A stretch of DNA of 64,000 nucleotides, from contig NZ_JAYDCJ010000001.1 of the NCBI RefSeq assembly GCF_034555935.1, forward strand, positions 62,001-126,000. The letters are read 5' to 3'. How positions within the stretch are numbered: the stretch's first letter is position 1; the number at the start of each line of letters is the position of its first letter. Shown one piece after another: positions 18,408-28,922 of the stretch. The translations under genes and the position numbers were made by a program. The DNA comes from Marinobacter qingdaonensis (GTDB taxonomy: Bacteria; Pseudomonadota; Gammaproteobacteria; Pseudomonadales; Oleiphilaceae). The notes under the pieces are model-generated. The model saw only the letters and a program-made list of their open reading frames with translations, ran no database searches and had not been told where the DNA came from.

Positions 18408-19277
18408 TCAGGCCTTGCTGGTACCAGCTGCAGCAGCAACTTCAGCAGCAAAGTCGACTTCTTCTTTCTCGATGCCTTCGCCCACTTCCAGGCGAACGAA
18501 ACCGACCAGCTCACCACCGTTGGCTTTGATCAGCTCGCCCACGGTCTGGTCCGGGTTCTTGACGAAAGGCTGCTCGACCAGGCTGTTTTCCTTGAGGAAC
18601 TTCTTGATCCGGCCGCCCATCATCTTCTCGACGATCTCGGCAGGCTTGCCTTCCATGTCCGGCTGGGCCTTGATCACGTCCTTCTCTTTTTCCAGCTCTT
18701 CGGCCGGCATGTCTTCCGGCTTGCCAACGCGCGGGTTAACCGCGGCCGCGTGCATCGCGATGTCACGAGCCACTTCGGCGTCGCCGGCAGTCAGGGCAAC
18801 AACGGAAGCGATCTTGTTGTTGCTGTGGACGTAGCCACCAACAACCGGACCTTCAACCTTAACAACGCGACGAACGGTGATGTTTTCGCCGATCTTCTGA
18901 ACCAGCGCTTCACGCTTGGCTTCCAGATCGCCTTCCATCAGCTTGGCTACGTCGGTCTCACCCTTGTCGAAAGCAACGTCCAGAACCTCGTTGGCGAAGT
19001 TCATGAAGTTGTCGTCACGGGCAACGAAGTCAGTCTCGGAGTTCACTTCCAGAATGAACGCCACGGTGTTGTCGTCAGAGATTTTGATCAGTGACGCGCC
19101 TTCAGCGGCGGTGCGGCCAGCCTTCTTGGCGGCCTTCAGACCGGAAGACTTACGCAGCTCTTCGATTGCCGCGTCAACACTGCCGTCAGCTTCAACCAGT
19201 GCCTTCTTGCACTCCATCATGCCCAGGCCAGTGCGCTCACGCAGCTCTTTGACCATTGCAGCGGTAATTGCAGCCAT
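18408..19277 (-). CDS. tsf: Translation elongation factor Ts
   Basis: 289 residues. It is the nucleotide-exchange factor for EF-Tu. The N-terminal UBA-like domain carries [15 protein letters not shown], and the core has [12 protein letters not shown], the loop that contacts EF-Tu. The ATG at 19277 has GAGAGGG upstream. It is co-transcribed with rpsB, with a 90-base gap holding a stem-loop. Confidence 0.98.
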   Translation of the reverse strand: MAAITAAMVKELRERTGLGMMECKKALVEADGSVDAAIEELRKSSGLKAAKKAGRTAAEGASLIKISDDNTVAFILEVNSETDFVARDDNFMNFANEVLDVAFDKGETDVAKLMEGDLEAKREALVQKIGENITVRRVVKVEGPVVGGYVHSNNKIASVVALTAGDAEVARDIAMHAAAVNPRVGKPEDMPAEELEKEKDVIKAQPDMEGKPAEIVEKMMGGRIKKFLKENSLVEQPFVKNPDQTVGELIKANGGELVGFVRLEVGEGIEKEEVDFAAEVAAAAGTSKA

Positions 19278-19312
19278 GTTCAACCCTCTCAATATTCCGA
19301 ATTCGGTAGGAC

Positions 19313-19339
19313 GTGTGCCCGAAACAAGTCCGGGCACAC
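19313..19339 (-). promoter_or_regulatory. Stem-loop in the rpsB-tsf gap
   Basis: A perfect 9-bp stem, GTGTGCCCG (19313-19321) with CGGGCACAC (19331-19339) and a 9-base loop. No U-tract follows on the transcribed strand, so it is not a complete terminator. Its position matches the partial termination or attenuator site known between rpsB and tsf in E. coli, which may set the S2 to EF-Ts ratio. Confidence 0.4.
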
Positions 19340-19367
19340 CTTACAACTCAATCGTGACGCTGACGCG

Positions 19368-20120
19368 TTATTCGGCGGCCGGAGCGGCGCCTTCTGCGTC
19401 TTCACTGACTTCTACAAACTCGTCAGTGCCTGCGCCGCCAGACTGGGCGGCTTCCATGCAGGTATCAGCAACGGCCTTCACGTAAATCTGGATAGCGCGA
19501 ATGGCATCGTCGTTGCCCGGAATCACGTAATCAACGCCGTCCGGATCGCTGTTGGTATCAACCACACCGATAACCGGGATGCCCAGCTTGTTGGCTTCTT
19601 TGATCGCGATACGCTCGTGATCCACGTCGATCACGAACATGGCGTCCGGCAGACCACCCATGTCCTTGATACCGCCGATGGAGCGCTCGAGGCGGTCCAT
19701 TTCGCGGGTGCGATCCAGGGCTTCTTTCTTGGTCAGCTTGTCGAAAGTACCGTCTTTGCTCTGGGCTTCCAGATCACGGTAGCGACGGATGGACTGACGG
19801 ATGGTCTTGTAGTTGGTCAGCATGCCGCCGAGCCAGCGATGGTTAACGAACGGCTGGCCAGCGCGCTCTGCTTCTTCCTTGATGATCTTGGCCGCAGCAC
19901 GCTTGGTGCCGACGAACAGGATCTTGTTCTTGTTCTCTGCCAGCTGCTGAACGAAGTTCAGGGCTTCGTTCATGGCAGGAACAGTCTGCTCCAGGTTGAT
20001 GATATGAATCTTGTTGCGGGCGCCGAAGATGAACTTCGACATCTTTGGGTTCCAGTAGCGAGTCTGGTGACCGAAGTGAGCACCTGCCTTCAGCAGGTCA
20101 CGCATATTTACCTGAGCCAT
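19368..20120 (-). CDS. rpsB: 30S ribosomal protein S2
   Basis: 250 residues. N-terminal [20 protein letters not shown] and the later [14 protein letters not shown] and [15 protein letters not shown] are S2 signatures. First gene of the long minus-strand supercluster. The acidic, Ala-rich tail ([14 protein letters not shown]) is typical of gammaproteobacterial S2. The leader of about 130 bases may hold the autoregulatory site known for this operon; no specific structure was identified here. Confidence 0.98.
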   Translation of the reverse strand: MAQVNMRDLLKAGAHFGHQTRYWNPKMSKFIFGARNKIHIINLEQTVPAMNEALNFVQQLAENKNKILFVGTKRAAAKIIKEEAERAGQPFVNHRWLGGMLTNYKTIRQSIRRYRDLEAQSKDGTFDKLTKKEALDRTREMDRLERSIGGIKDMGGLPDAMFVIDVDHERIAIKEANKLGIPVIGVVDTNSDPDGVDYVIPGNDDAIRAIQIYVKAVADTCMEAAQSGGAGTDEFVEVSEDAEGAAPAAE

Positions 20121-20259
20121 GATAGTTACCTTTTAGCTTCGGGTTAGTCCTCCACACGTCCGATTGCCCCAACCCGCCTTCATCAAACTGAAGGGAGGCA
20201 CCCTGGGACAACGTGCCGACGCGTGTGCGAATTTGCTGGAATCGTTTCCAGCGGGCGCG

Positions 20260-20268
20260 TTTATACCA
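20260..20268 (-). promoter_or_regulatory. Extended -10 promoter of rpsB
   Basis: On the minus strand TGG directly precedes TATAAA (20265-20260), forming an extended -10 (TGnTATAAA), with no good -35 at the proper spacing. The following ACGCGCCCG is a GC-rich discriminator, expected for a stringently controlled ribosomal protein promoter. It would leave a leader of about 130 bases before rpsB. Confidence 0.5.
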
Positions 20269-20371
20269 TAAAGCGAGCGGGAAACGCCATTAATTTTACG
20301 CAGGGCCTTCCTTGTACCAAGCCACTCAGCCCCTTAAAATGCCGGTTTGGTACATATCTATGGGAACCCCG

Positions 20372-21142
20372 ATGTCAGTATCGATCAAGACCCCGGAAGA
20401 AATCGAAAAAATGCGCGTCGCCGGCCGCCTGGCCGCCGAAGTCCTCGAAATGATTGGCGAGCACATCAAGCCCGGCATCAGCACTGAGGAAATCGACCGC
20501 ATCTGCCACGACTACATCGTGAACGAGCAGAAAGCGATTCCCGCGCCGCTGAACTACAAGGGCTTCCCCAAATCCGTGTGCACCTCGGTCAATCACGTGA
20601 TCTGCCACGGCATCCCGTCCGAGAAGAAGGTATTGAAGGACGGCGACATACTCAACATCGACGTGACCGTCATCAAGGACGAGTACCACGGCGACACCAG
20701 CAAGATGTGGGTGGTCGGCAAACCCAAGCCCGGTTCCGAGCGACTGATCCAGATCACTCAGGAATGCCTCTATAAAGGCATCGAACTGGTCAAGCCGGGC
20801 ACCCGCCTGGGCGACATCGGGCATGTCATCCAGCAGCACGCGGAAAAGCACCGTTATTCGGTGGTGCGCGACTACTGCGGCCACGGCATCGGCAAGGTGT
20901 TTCACGAGGAGCCCCAGGTGATGCACTACGGCAAGCCCGGTACCGGAATGGAATTGAAGGAAGGCATGACCTTCACCATCGAGCCCATGATCAACCAGGG
21001 CAAGTACCAGACCAAGCTGCTGCCCGATGGCTGGACCGTGGTCACCAAGGACCACAAACTGTCTGCCCAATGGGAACACACCATCCTGGTGACGGCGGAC
21101 GGCTATGAGGTGCTCACCAAGCGTTCGGACGAGTCCCTGTAA
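20372..21142 (+). CDS. map: Methionine aminopeptidase type I
   Basis: 256 residues. It removes N-terminal Met from nascent proteins and needs two divalent metals. Metal ligands are visible: the two Asp in NIDVTVIKDEYHGD, His in CGHGIGKVFHEEP, Glu in TIEPM and the last Glu in QWEHTILV. It is divergent from rpsB, its usual partner, and its stop is immediately followed by glnD. The ATG at 20372 gives the classical start MSVSIKTPEEIEKMR; an in-frame ATG at 20360 would add four residues. Confidence 0.97.
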   Translation: MSVSIKTPEEIEKMRVAGRLAAEVLEMIGEHIKPGISTEEIDRICHDYIVNEQKAIPAPLNYKGFPKSVCTSVNHVICHGIPSEKKVLKDGDILNIDVTVIKDEYHGDTSKMWVVGKPKPGSERLIQITQECLYKGIELVKPGTRLGDIGHVIQQHAEKHRYSVVRDYCGHGIGKVFHEEPQVMHYGKPGTGMELKEGMTFTIEPMINQGKYQTKLLPDGWTVVTKDHKLSAQWEHTILVTADGYEVLTKRSDESL

Positions 21143-23788
21143 GTGGACCTGAGCGCGCTGGAATCCCGCATCAGCAACGCCCCTTCGCCGGTCCCGGCGG
21201 CTCGGGAGCTGTTGCGGGCACGCTACAACGCGGACGCCGAGGCCTTTCGCCAGGGGGCGGATGTGCGCGCCCTGGTCCACGCCCGGGCCGACACCGTCGA
21301 CAGCGTGCTTAGACTGATCTGGAACCGCTACCCTTTCTCTGATTCCCCCGACATTGCCCTGATTGCCGTCGGCGGCTATGGCCGGGGCGAGCTGCATCCG
21401 CACTCCGACATCGACTTGCTGATTCTCACCCGCGCCGGCGTCGACGCCAGCTGGGAAGAAGACCTGGGCGCGTTCATCACGCTGCTGTGGGACCTCAAGC
21501 TGGACATTGGCCACAGCGTGCGCAGCATCGAAGACTGCAAGGCCGCCGCCCGCGAAGACATCACCATCCTGACCAACGTACTGGAGACCCGGACCATCGC
21601 CGGCCCGGACGAACTGCGGGACGAATTGAGCGAGCAGGTCTACTCGGACAACGTCAGCACCGACCGCGACTACTTCATTGCCAAGCGGGAAGAACAGCGC
21701 GAACGCCACGAAAAATACGGCGACACCGAGTACAACCTCGAGCCCAACGTGAAAGGGTCGCCGGGGGCGCTGCGGGACATCCAGACCATCGGCTGGATCA
21801 CCAAGCGGCATTTCGGTCTGCAGAACATCGCCGACCTGACCCGTTTCAGCATCCTGACCGAGGAAGAGCACCAGATCCTGTTCCAGGGCGAAACCTTCCT
21901 CTGGCAACTGAGGTACGGCCTGCAACTGCTGGCCGACCGCAACGAGAACCGCCTGCTGTTCGACCACCAGCGCGCCCTGGCCCAGATGCTCGGCTACAAG
22001 GACGAAGGCAAGCGCCTCGGTGTCGAGCTGATGATGCAGTCCTACTACCGGACCGTGCTGGCCCTGGCCGAACTCACCGATGTGATCCTGCAGTACTACG
22101 ACGAGGCGATCCTCGGCACCGGCACCGCGGACGACATCCAGCCGCTGAACAAGCGCTTCCAGATGCGCAACCGGTACATCGAGGCGGTGAACAACCAGGT
22201 CTTCGCCTACGCACCCTACGCCATCATGGAAATCTTCGTGCTGATGGCCCAGCACCCGGAGATCAAGGGCATCCGGGCGACCACCATCCGGTCCCTGCGG
22301 GCGCACCGGCACCTGGTGGACGACGCCTTCCGCACCGACCTGGCCGTGACCACCCTGTTCATGGAGCTGCTGCGCACGCCCCACGCGCTGGACCAGACCC
22401 TGTCCGCCATGAAGAAGTACAACGTGCTGGGGCGCTACCTGCCGGAATTCGGCCAGATCATCGGCCAGATGCAGCACGACCTGTTCCACATCTACACCGT
22501 GGACGCCCACACCATGCGGGTGATCCGCAACATGGCGCGACTCGACAGCGCCGAGGCGCGCACCGAGTACCCGCTGGCGTCCCGACTGATCCACCGACTG
22601 CCGAAGCTGGAGACCCTGTTCATTGCCGGTCTCTACCACGACGTCGCCAAGGGTCGGGGCGGCGACCATTCCGAACTGGGCGCCATCGACGCCGAGGCTT
22701 TTTGCCAGCGGCACCACCTGAGCGAACGTGACACCAAGCTGATTTCCTGGCTGGTGGAGAACCACCTGCTGATGTCCATGACCGCGCAGCGCAAGGACAT
22801 CTCGGACCCGGACATCATCCACGATTTCGCCCGCTCCATTCCCAGTCAGGCGCACCTGGATTATCTGTACGTGCTGACGGTCTGCGACATCAGCGCCACC
22901 AACCCGAAACTGTGGAACACCTGGCGGGCGTCGCTGCTGCGCCAGCTCTACATTGAGGCCAAGCGGGCCCTGCGGCGAGGCACCGAGGCACCGATCAATC
23001 GCAGTGAATGGGTCCGGGCGACCCAGTCCGAGGCCCGGGAAATCCTGTACGCCCAGAACATGACCGACGAACAGATCGACCGCATCTGGGACACGGTGGA
23101 TGAGGATTACTTCCTGCAGGATTCCACGGTGGACATCGCCTGGCAGACCGCCGCCATCATCCGGCACGGGGACAATCCCGACCCGTTGGTACTGATTCGC
23201 GACACCCGGGGCGGCCCCACCGACGGTTACTCCCAGATCATCATTTACATGAAGGATCGGGTCGCGCTGTTCGCCGCCACCACCGCGGTACTGGAACAAC
23301 TGAACCTGAACATCGTGGACGCCCGAATCTCCTCCAGCGAAGGCCCCTACTCGATCAGCTCCTACGTGGTGCTGGACGAGCGTGGACAGCCTCTGGGCAC
23401 GGACCCGGCGCGCAAGGAACGGGTGCGCAAGCGGCTGATCGAGGAGCTGGACGACCCCGAGGACTACCCGGACATCATTCACCGCCGCACGCCACGACAA
23501 CTGAAACACTTTGCCTTCCCGACCGAGGTGACCTTTTCCAACGACACGGTCAACCAACGCACGGTCATGGAAGTCATCACGCCGGACCGACCGGGCCTGC
23601 TGGCCCGCATCGGTCAGGTTCTGCTGGACCATCGGGTGCGCCTGACCAACGCCAAGATCGCTACCCTGGGCGAGCGCGTTGAAGACGTGTTCTTCGTCAC
23701 CGACGAACAGGGCGAGCCCCTGCGCGACCCCACGGTGTGCCACGAACTGCAGCAAGACCTCTGCGACATGCTGGACGATATTCAATGA
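21143..23788 (+). CDS. glnD: Bifunctional uridylyltransferase/uridylyl-removing enzyme
   Basis: 881 residues (E. coli 890). It senses glutamine and uridylylates or de-uridylylates PII, controlling nitrogen metabolism. Domains in order: nucleotidyltransferase with GGYGRGELHPHSDIDLL (about 75-92), a central helical region, an HD domain with LYHDVAKGRGGDHSELG (about 498-514), and two C-terminal ACT domains (FAATTAVLEQLNLNIVDA and TPDRPGLLARIGQVLLDH) that bind glutamine. GTG start immediately after the map stop; its end overlaps dapC by four bases. Confidence 0.97.
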   Translation: MDLSALESRISNAPSPVPAARELLRARYNADAEAFRQGADVRALVHARADTVDSVLRLIWNRYPFSDSPDIALIAVGGYGRGELHPHSDIDLLILTRAGVDASWEEDLGAFITLLWDLKLDIGHSVRSIEDCKAAAREDITILTNVLETRTIAGPDELRDELSEQVYSDNVSTDRDYFIAKREEQRERHEKYGDTEYNLEPNVKGSPGALRDIQTIGWITKRHFGLQNIADLTRFSILTEEEHQILFQGETFLWQLRYGLQLLADRNENRLLFDHQRALAQMLGYKDEGKRLGVELMMQSYYRTVLALAELTDVILQYYDEAILGTGTADDIQPLNKRFQMRNRYIEAVNNQVFAYAPYAIMEIFVLMAQHPEIKGIRATTIRSLRAHRHLVDDAFRTDLAVTTLFMELLRTPHALDQTLSAMKKYNVLGRYLPEFGQIIGQMQHDLFHIYTVDAHTMRVIRNMARLDSAEARTEYPLASRLIHRLPKLETLFIAGLYHDVAKGRGGDHSELGAIDAEAFCQRHHLSERDTKLISWLVENHLLMSMTAQRKDISDPDIIHDFARSIPSQAHLDYLYVLTVCDISATNPKLWNTWRASLLRQLYIEAKRALRRGTEAPINRSEWVRATQSEAREILYAQNMTDEQIDRIWDTVDEDYFLQDSTVDIAWQTAAIIRHGDNPDPLVLIRDTRGGPTDGYSQIIIYMKDRVALFAATTAVLEQLNLNIVDARISSSEGPYSISSYVVLDERGQPLGTDPARKERVRKRLIEELDDPEDYPDIIHRRTPRQLKHFAFPTEVTFSNDTVNQRTVMEVITPDRPGLLARIGQVLLDHRVRLTNAKIATLGERVEDVFFVTDEQGEPLRDPTVCHELQQDLCDMLDDIQ

Positions 23789-24987
23789 ATCCCAATCTGG
23801 ACAAGCTACACCCCTACCCGTTCGAGAAACTGGCAAAACTCAAGGCAGGCATCGAGCCACCGGCGCAGCTGCGACCGATCTCCCTGGGCATCGGCGAACC
23901 CAAGCACCCGTCGCCGGCGTTCGTGAAGCAGGTGATTGCCGACAACCTGGACAAGCTGGCCAACTACCCCACCACCAAGGGTTCGGAGGAGCTGCGCCAG
24001 GCCATCAGTGAGTGGGCAACCCGGCGCTTTGACCTGGCCCCTGGCTCGCTGACCGCCGCCGAGCACATTGTGCCGGTCAACGGTACCCGGGAAGGCATTT
24101 TCTCCCTGGTGCAATCGGTGGTGGCCAGCCATGGCGCCGCGAAGGTGGTCAGCCCGAACCCGTTTTACCAGGTCTACGAAGGCGCCGCCCTGCTCGCCGG
24201 CGCCACCCCGGTGTATCTGCCCTGCGACGGCTCAAGCGGGTTTATTCCGGATTTCGAGGCGGTGCCTGAAGCGGTCTGGCAGGACTGCCAGATCCTGTTC
24301 CTGTGTTCGCCCGGTAACCCCAGCGGCACGGTGATTCCCCGGGACACCCTGACCAGGGTGATTGAACTGGCCGACCGCCACGACTTTATCGTGGCGTCCG
24401 ACGAGTGCTACTCGGAGCTCTACCCGAATGAGGACCAGCCACCGGAAGGCCTGCTGCAGGCCTGCGCCGCCATGGGCCGGGACGACTTCGCCCGCTGCGT
24501 GGTGTTTCACAGCCTGTCCAAGCGCAGCAACCTGCCCGGTCTGCGCTCGGGGTTTGTCGCCGGCGACGCCGCCATCCTGAAAGGTTACCTGAAGTACCGG
24601 ACCTACCACGGCTGCGCCATGCCGCTGCACAACCAGCTGGCCAGCATCGCCGCCTGGCAGGACGAGGACCATGTCCGGGAAAACCGCGCCGCCTACCGCG
24701 CCAAGTTCGAGGCGGTGGTCCCCATCTTGCGGGAAGTGATGGATGTGGATTTCCCCGATGCCGGCTTCTACCTCTGGCCGGTCACCCCCATGGACGACGA
24801 GACCTTTGCCCGTGAGCTGTCGGCTCAACAGAACGTGCACGTTCTCCCGGGCCGCTACCTGTCACGCACGGTCGATGGCCACAACCCGGGAGAAAACCGG
24901 GTGCGCATGGCCCTGGTGGCACCGCTGGAGGAATGCGTGGAGGCGGCCAACCGCATTGTTGAATTTGTGAAGGCGAATACCCCATGA
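23785..24987 (+). CDS. dapC: N-succinyldiaminopimelate aminotransferase DapC
   Basis: 400 residues, fold-type I PLP aminotransferase. In the succinylase branch of lysine synthesis it converts N-succinyl-2-amino-6-oxopimelate to N-succinyl-L,L-diaminopimelate. ISLGIGEPKHPSP, NPFYQVYEGAALLAG, LCSPGNPSGTV, and the PLP-lysine site FHSLSKRSNLPGLRSG are visible. It overlaps glnD by ATGA and the next gene by ATGA, and lies two genes before dapD, which supports DapC over other aminotransferases. Confidence 0.94.
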   Translation: MNPNLDKLHPYPFEKLAKLKAGIEPPAQLRPISLGIGEPKHPSPAFVKQVIADNLDKLANYPTTKGSEELRQAISEWATRRFDLAPGSLTAAEHIVPVNGTREGIFSLVQSVVASHGAAKVVSPNPFYQVYEGAALLAGATPVYLPCDGSSGFIPDFEAVPEAVWQDCQILFLCSPGNPSGTVIPRDTLTRVIELADRHDFIVASDECYSELYPNEDQPPEGLLQACAAMGRDDFARCVVFHSLSKRSNLPGLRSGFVAGDAAILKGYLKYRTYHGCAMPLHNQLASIAAWQDEDHVRENRAAYRAKFEAVVPILREVMDVDFPDAGFYLWPVTPMDDETFARELSAQQNVHVLPGRYLSRTVDGHNPGENRVRMALVAPLEECVEAANRIVEFVKANTP

Positions 24988-25331
24988 AACTGTACGGCAT
25001 CCGAAACTGCGACACCGTGAAGAAGGCGCGAAAGTGGCTCGAGGAACAGGGCATCGCCCACGACTTTCACGACTTCAAAAAAGACGGCCTCGACGCCTCC
25101 CTGCTCCAGCGCTGGGAACAGGCAGTGGGCTGGGAGACCCTGCTGAACCGGCGCGGCACCACCTGGCGCAAACTTCCGGACGAGGTTCGTGATACCATTA
25201 GCGCCCAATCCGCCCACGAGCTCATGCTGGAGAACCCATCGATCATCAAGCGACCGGTGGTGGAGCATGGCGACAACGTTTCCGTCGGCTTCAAGGCCGA
25301 CGACTGGGCCAAACAGTTTTCCAACGCTTAA
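24984..25331 (+). CDS. yffB: ArsC-family protein of the YffB type
   Basis: 115 residues, thioredoxin-like ArsC fold. The N-terminus MKLYGIRNCDTVKKARKWL has the single active-site-like Cys of YffB proteins, and NPSIIKRPVV is the ArsC/Spx signature. The biochemical role of YffB is not settled; glutathione-dependent thiol reduction has been proposed, and arsenate reduction is unlikely. It overlaps dapC by four bases and precedes dapD by 30, a linkage also seen in Pseudomonas. Confidence 0.9.
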   Translation: MKLYGIRNCDTVKKARKWLEEQGIAHDFHDFKKDGLDASLLQRWEQAVGWETLLNRRGTTWRKLPDEVRDTISAQSAHELMLENPSIIKRPVVEHGDNVSVGFKADDWAKQFSNA

Positions 25332-25361
25332 GTCTGAACATCCTATAGGAGCAACCACCTG

Positions 25362-27513
<2,152 letters not shown>

Positions 27514-27540
27514 AGCCAGCGCGGCTCGGGCGCTTCCGCA

Positions 27541-27759
27541 TCAGTAGTGGGGAGGGGGTGTTTCCTCTTCCTCGCGCTTGATGTTGGAGGGCGACACCTC
27601 TTTCAGCTGCTTGTGCAGCAACTGCTTAGCGTCCCACAACTCCCGAAGCTCCAGTTCCTGCCTCGCCACCTGCTCGCTCAGGGTATTGATGAGGTCATCC
27701 TGAAACGCCAGTCGCGTCTCCAATTCATCGAGTCGTGCTTCGAGATCTTTCTCGCTCAT
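27541..27759 (-). CDS. slyX: SlyX family protein
   Basis: 72 residues, coiled coil throughout (LEARLDELETRLAFQDDLINTLS) with a proline-rich end PPPHY, both typical of SlyX. Its function is unknown. Ribosome-binding site GGAG five bases before the ATG. It lies tail-to-tail with dapE. Confidence 0.92.
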   Translation of the reverse strand: MSEKDLEARLDELETRLAFQDDLINTLSEQVARQELELRELWDAKQLLHKQLKEVSPSNIKREEEETPPPHY

Positions 27760-27929
27760 CCTGCTCCATCCGCTTGGTCAGCAATCGGGATAATCTGCTA
27801 TCATGCCGCTTTTGTCCGCCGGCGCGCCCTCCGGGCCCTATCCGGCGGTTTTCATCGACCGGGTGTGCGATTTTACCCGATATCCGGTTTTTTATCGTTA
27901 GCGTTAAATGAATGGAGAAATCTCAGTCA

Positions 27930-28487
27930 ATGCGTAATCCAGCCAAAGCGATCCTTGTTGCTGTCCTGATCGCTATTCCCGCACCGTTTGTTCTCGGCTT
28001 CCTGCTGGTGTCCTTTACTCCGGAACTGTTCCAGATCCTGTCCCAATCCGAGACCAGTGAACTGGCCAACAGCACCACCTTTATTTTGGGCAGCGCCCAG
28101 GGTATTACCGCTTACGTCCTGGCCCTGGTGATTTTTGCCCTGGCCGGCTTTCTGGCCATCGCTCTGTCGGCGAAACAGAAAACGGCACAGCGGACTCCGG
28201 CGCGTTCCGGTGGTCGCTCCCAGCCCCGGGCCCAGAGCGATAATGATGACAGCGACTACGACGATGACAGCCCCGAAGGCGACGAAGAAGGTACCGTGAA
28301 GTGGTTTAACGTGAAGAAAGGCTTCGGCTTTATCGTCCGTGACAGCGGCGACGAGGTGTTCGTCCACTTCCGCGCCATTCGCGGTCGTGGCCGGCGGGTC
28401 CTGCGCCAGGGCCAGCTGGTGCGCTTTAACGTGGTTGAAGCGGACAAAGGCCTGCAGGCCGACAACGTGTCCATCCTGAGCGACTGA
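27930..28487 (+). CDS. Membrane-anchored cold-shock-domain protein
   Basis: 185 residues from the ATG at 27930. Two transmembrane helices (about 7-29 and 58-80) are followed by a disordered acidic linker rich in Asp and Ser (81-120) and a C-terminal cold-shock domain (121-183) with RNP1 KGFGFI and RNP2 VFVHF intact. Nucleic-acid binding is therefore likely, tethered to the cytoplasmic face of the inner membrane. Ordinary Csp proteins are 65-75 residues and free. An ATG at 27912 would add six residues (MEKSQS). A strong terminator follows. Target unknown. Confidence 0.88.
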   Translation: MRNPAKAILVAVLIAIPAPFVLGFLLVSFTPELFQILSQSETSELANSTTFILGSAQGITAYVLALVIFALAGFLAIALSAKQKTAQRTPARSGGRSQPRAQSDNDDSDYDDDSPEGDEEGTVKWFNVKKGFGFIVRDSGDEVFVHFRAIRGRGRRVLRQGQLVRFNVVEADKGLQADNVSILSD

Positions 28488-28519
28488 TCCGACGCCCTGG
28501 CACAGGGCATTCAGTCGAA

Positions 28520-28551
28520 AAAAAAGGCAGCCACCCGGCTGCCTTTTTTAA
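28520..28551. terminator. Bidirectional rho-independent terminator
   Basis: Stem GGCAGCC (28526-28532) with GGCTGCC (28537-28543), loop ACCC, six T residues on the plus side and an A-run on the other side giving a U-tract for the minus strand. It serves the cold-shock-domain gene and the convergent minus-strand gene, whose TAA stop (28548-28550) lies inside the terminator tail. Confidence 0.88.
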
Positions 28552-28922
28552 TTCCAGACCACTTGCTGCTCACCCCGGTGATCGAGTCGCCACCACTTCT
28601 CGTCGGCAACCGGCTCTCCCTCCTTCCAGTCACCGGGGCTGCACCGGATTTCGGTATCCATCGCACGCCACGCGCTGCGGGCACACTCAAGGTCGGTGTT
28701 CCAGGGCAGCGCCCCGCCCTCCATCACCAAACAGGTAAACCGCTTGCCGAAAGCACCGGGGTACAGGGTTATCTTCAAGCGTTCGCCCTGGCACAGAGCC
28801 GCCCCCTTGCTAACGGTTGCCACGTCACTGTCATCCAGTTCCAGATGATCCAGATGGTTGGCCAACCACGCTGAGACCGCGCCCGCTTCAAGGTCACGAA
28901 TATAAATTTCCAGATCCTGCAC
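28548..28922 (-). CDS. Uncharacterised protein paired with Clp-N/P-loop ATPase
   Basis: 124 residues from the GTG at 28922, chosen because AGGGGAG stands seven bases upstream; an ATG at 28943 would add seven residues. Soluble, Trp- and Asp-rich; no signal peptide or known motif. It has a conserved-looking core LYPGAFGKRFTCLVMEGG and a C-terminal section CSPGDWKEGEP. The gene overlaps the upstream ATPase gene by 29 bases, which argues for coupled synthesis and shared function. Not recognised; no function proposed. Confidence 0.75.
   Translation of the reverse strand: MQDLEIYIRDLEAGAVSAWLANHLDHLELDDSDVATVSKGAALCQGERLKITLYPGAFGKRFTCLVMEGGALPWNTDLECARSAWRAMDTEIRCSPGDWKEGEPVADEKWWRLDHRGEQQVVWN

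Noticed and set aside
20375..23836. A 1153-codon open frame on the minus strand
   Set aside because: It lies entirely opposite map, glnD and the start of dapC, which have clear domains and motifs. Its translation is rich in Val, Gly, His and Gln with no signature; this is the usual antisense shadow of GC-rich codon bias.
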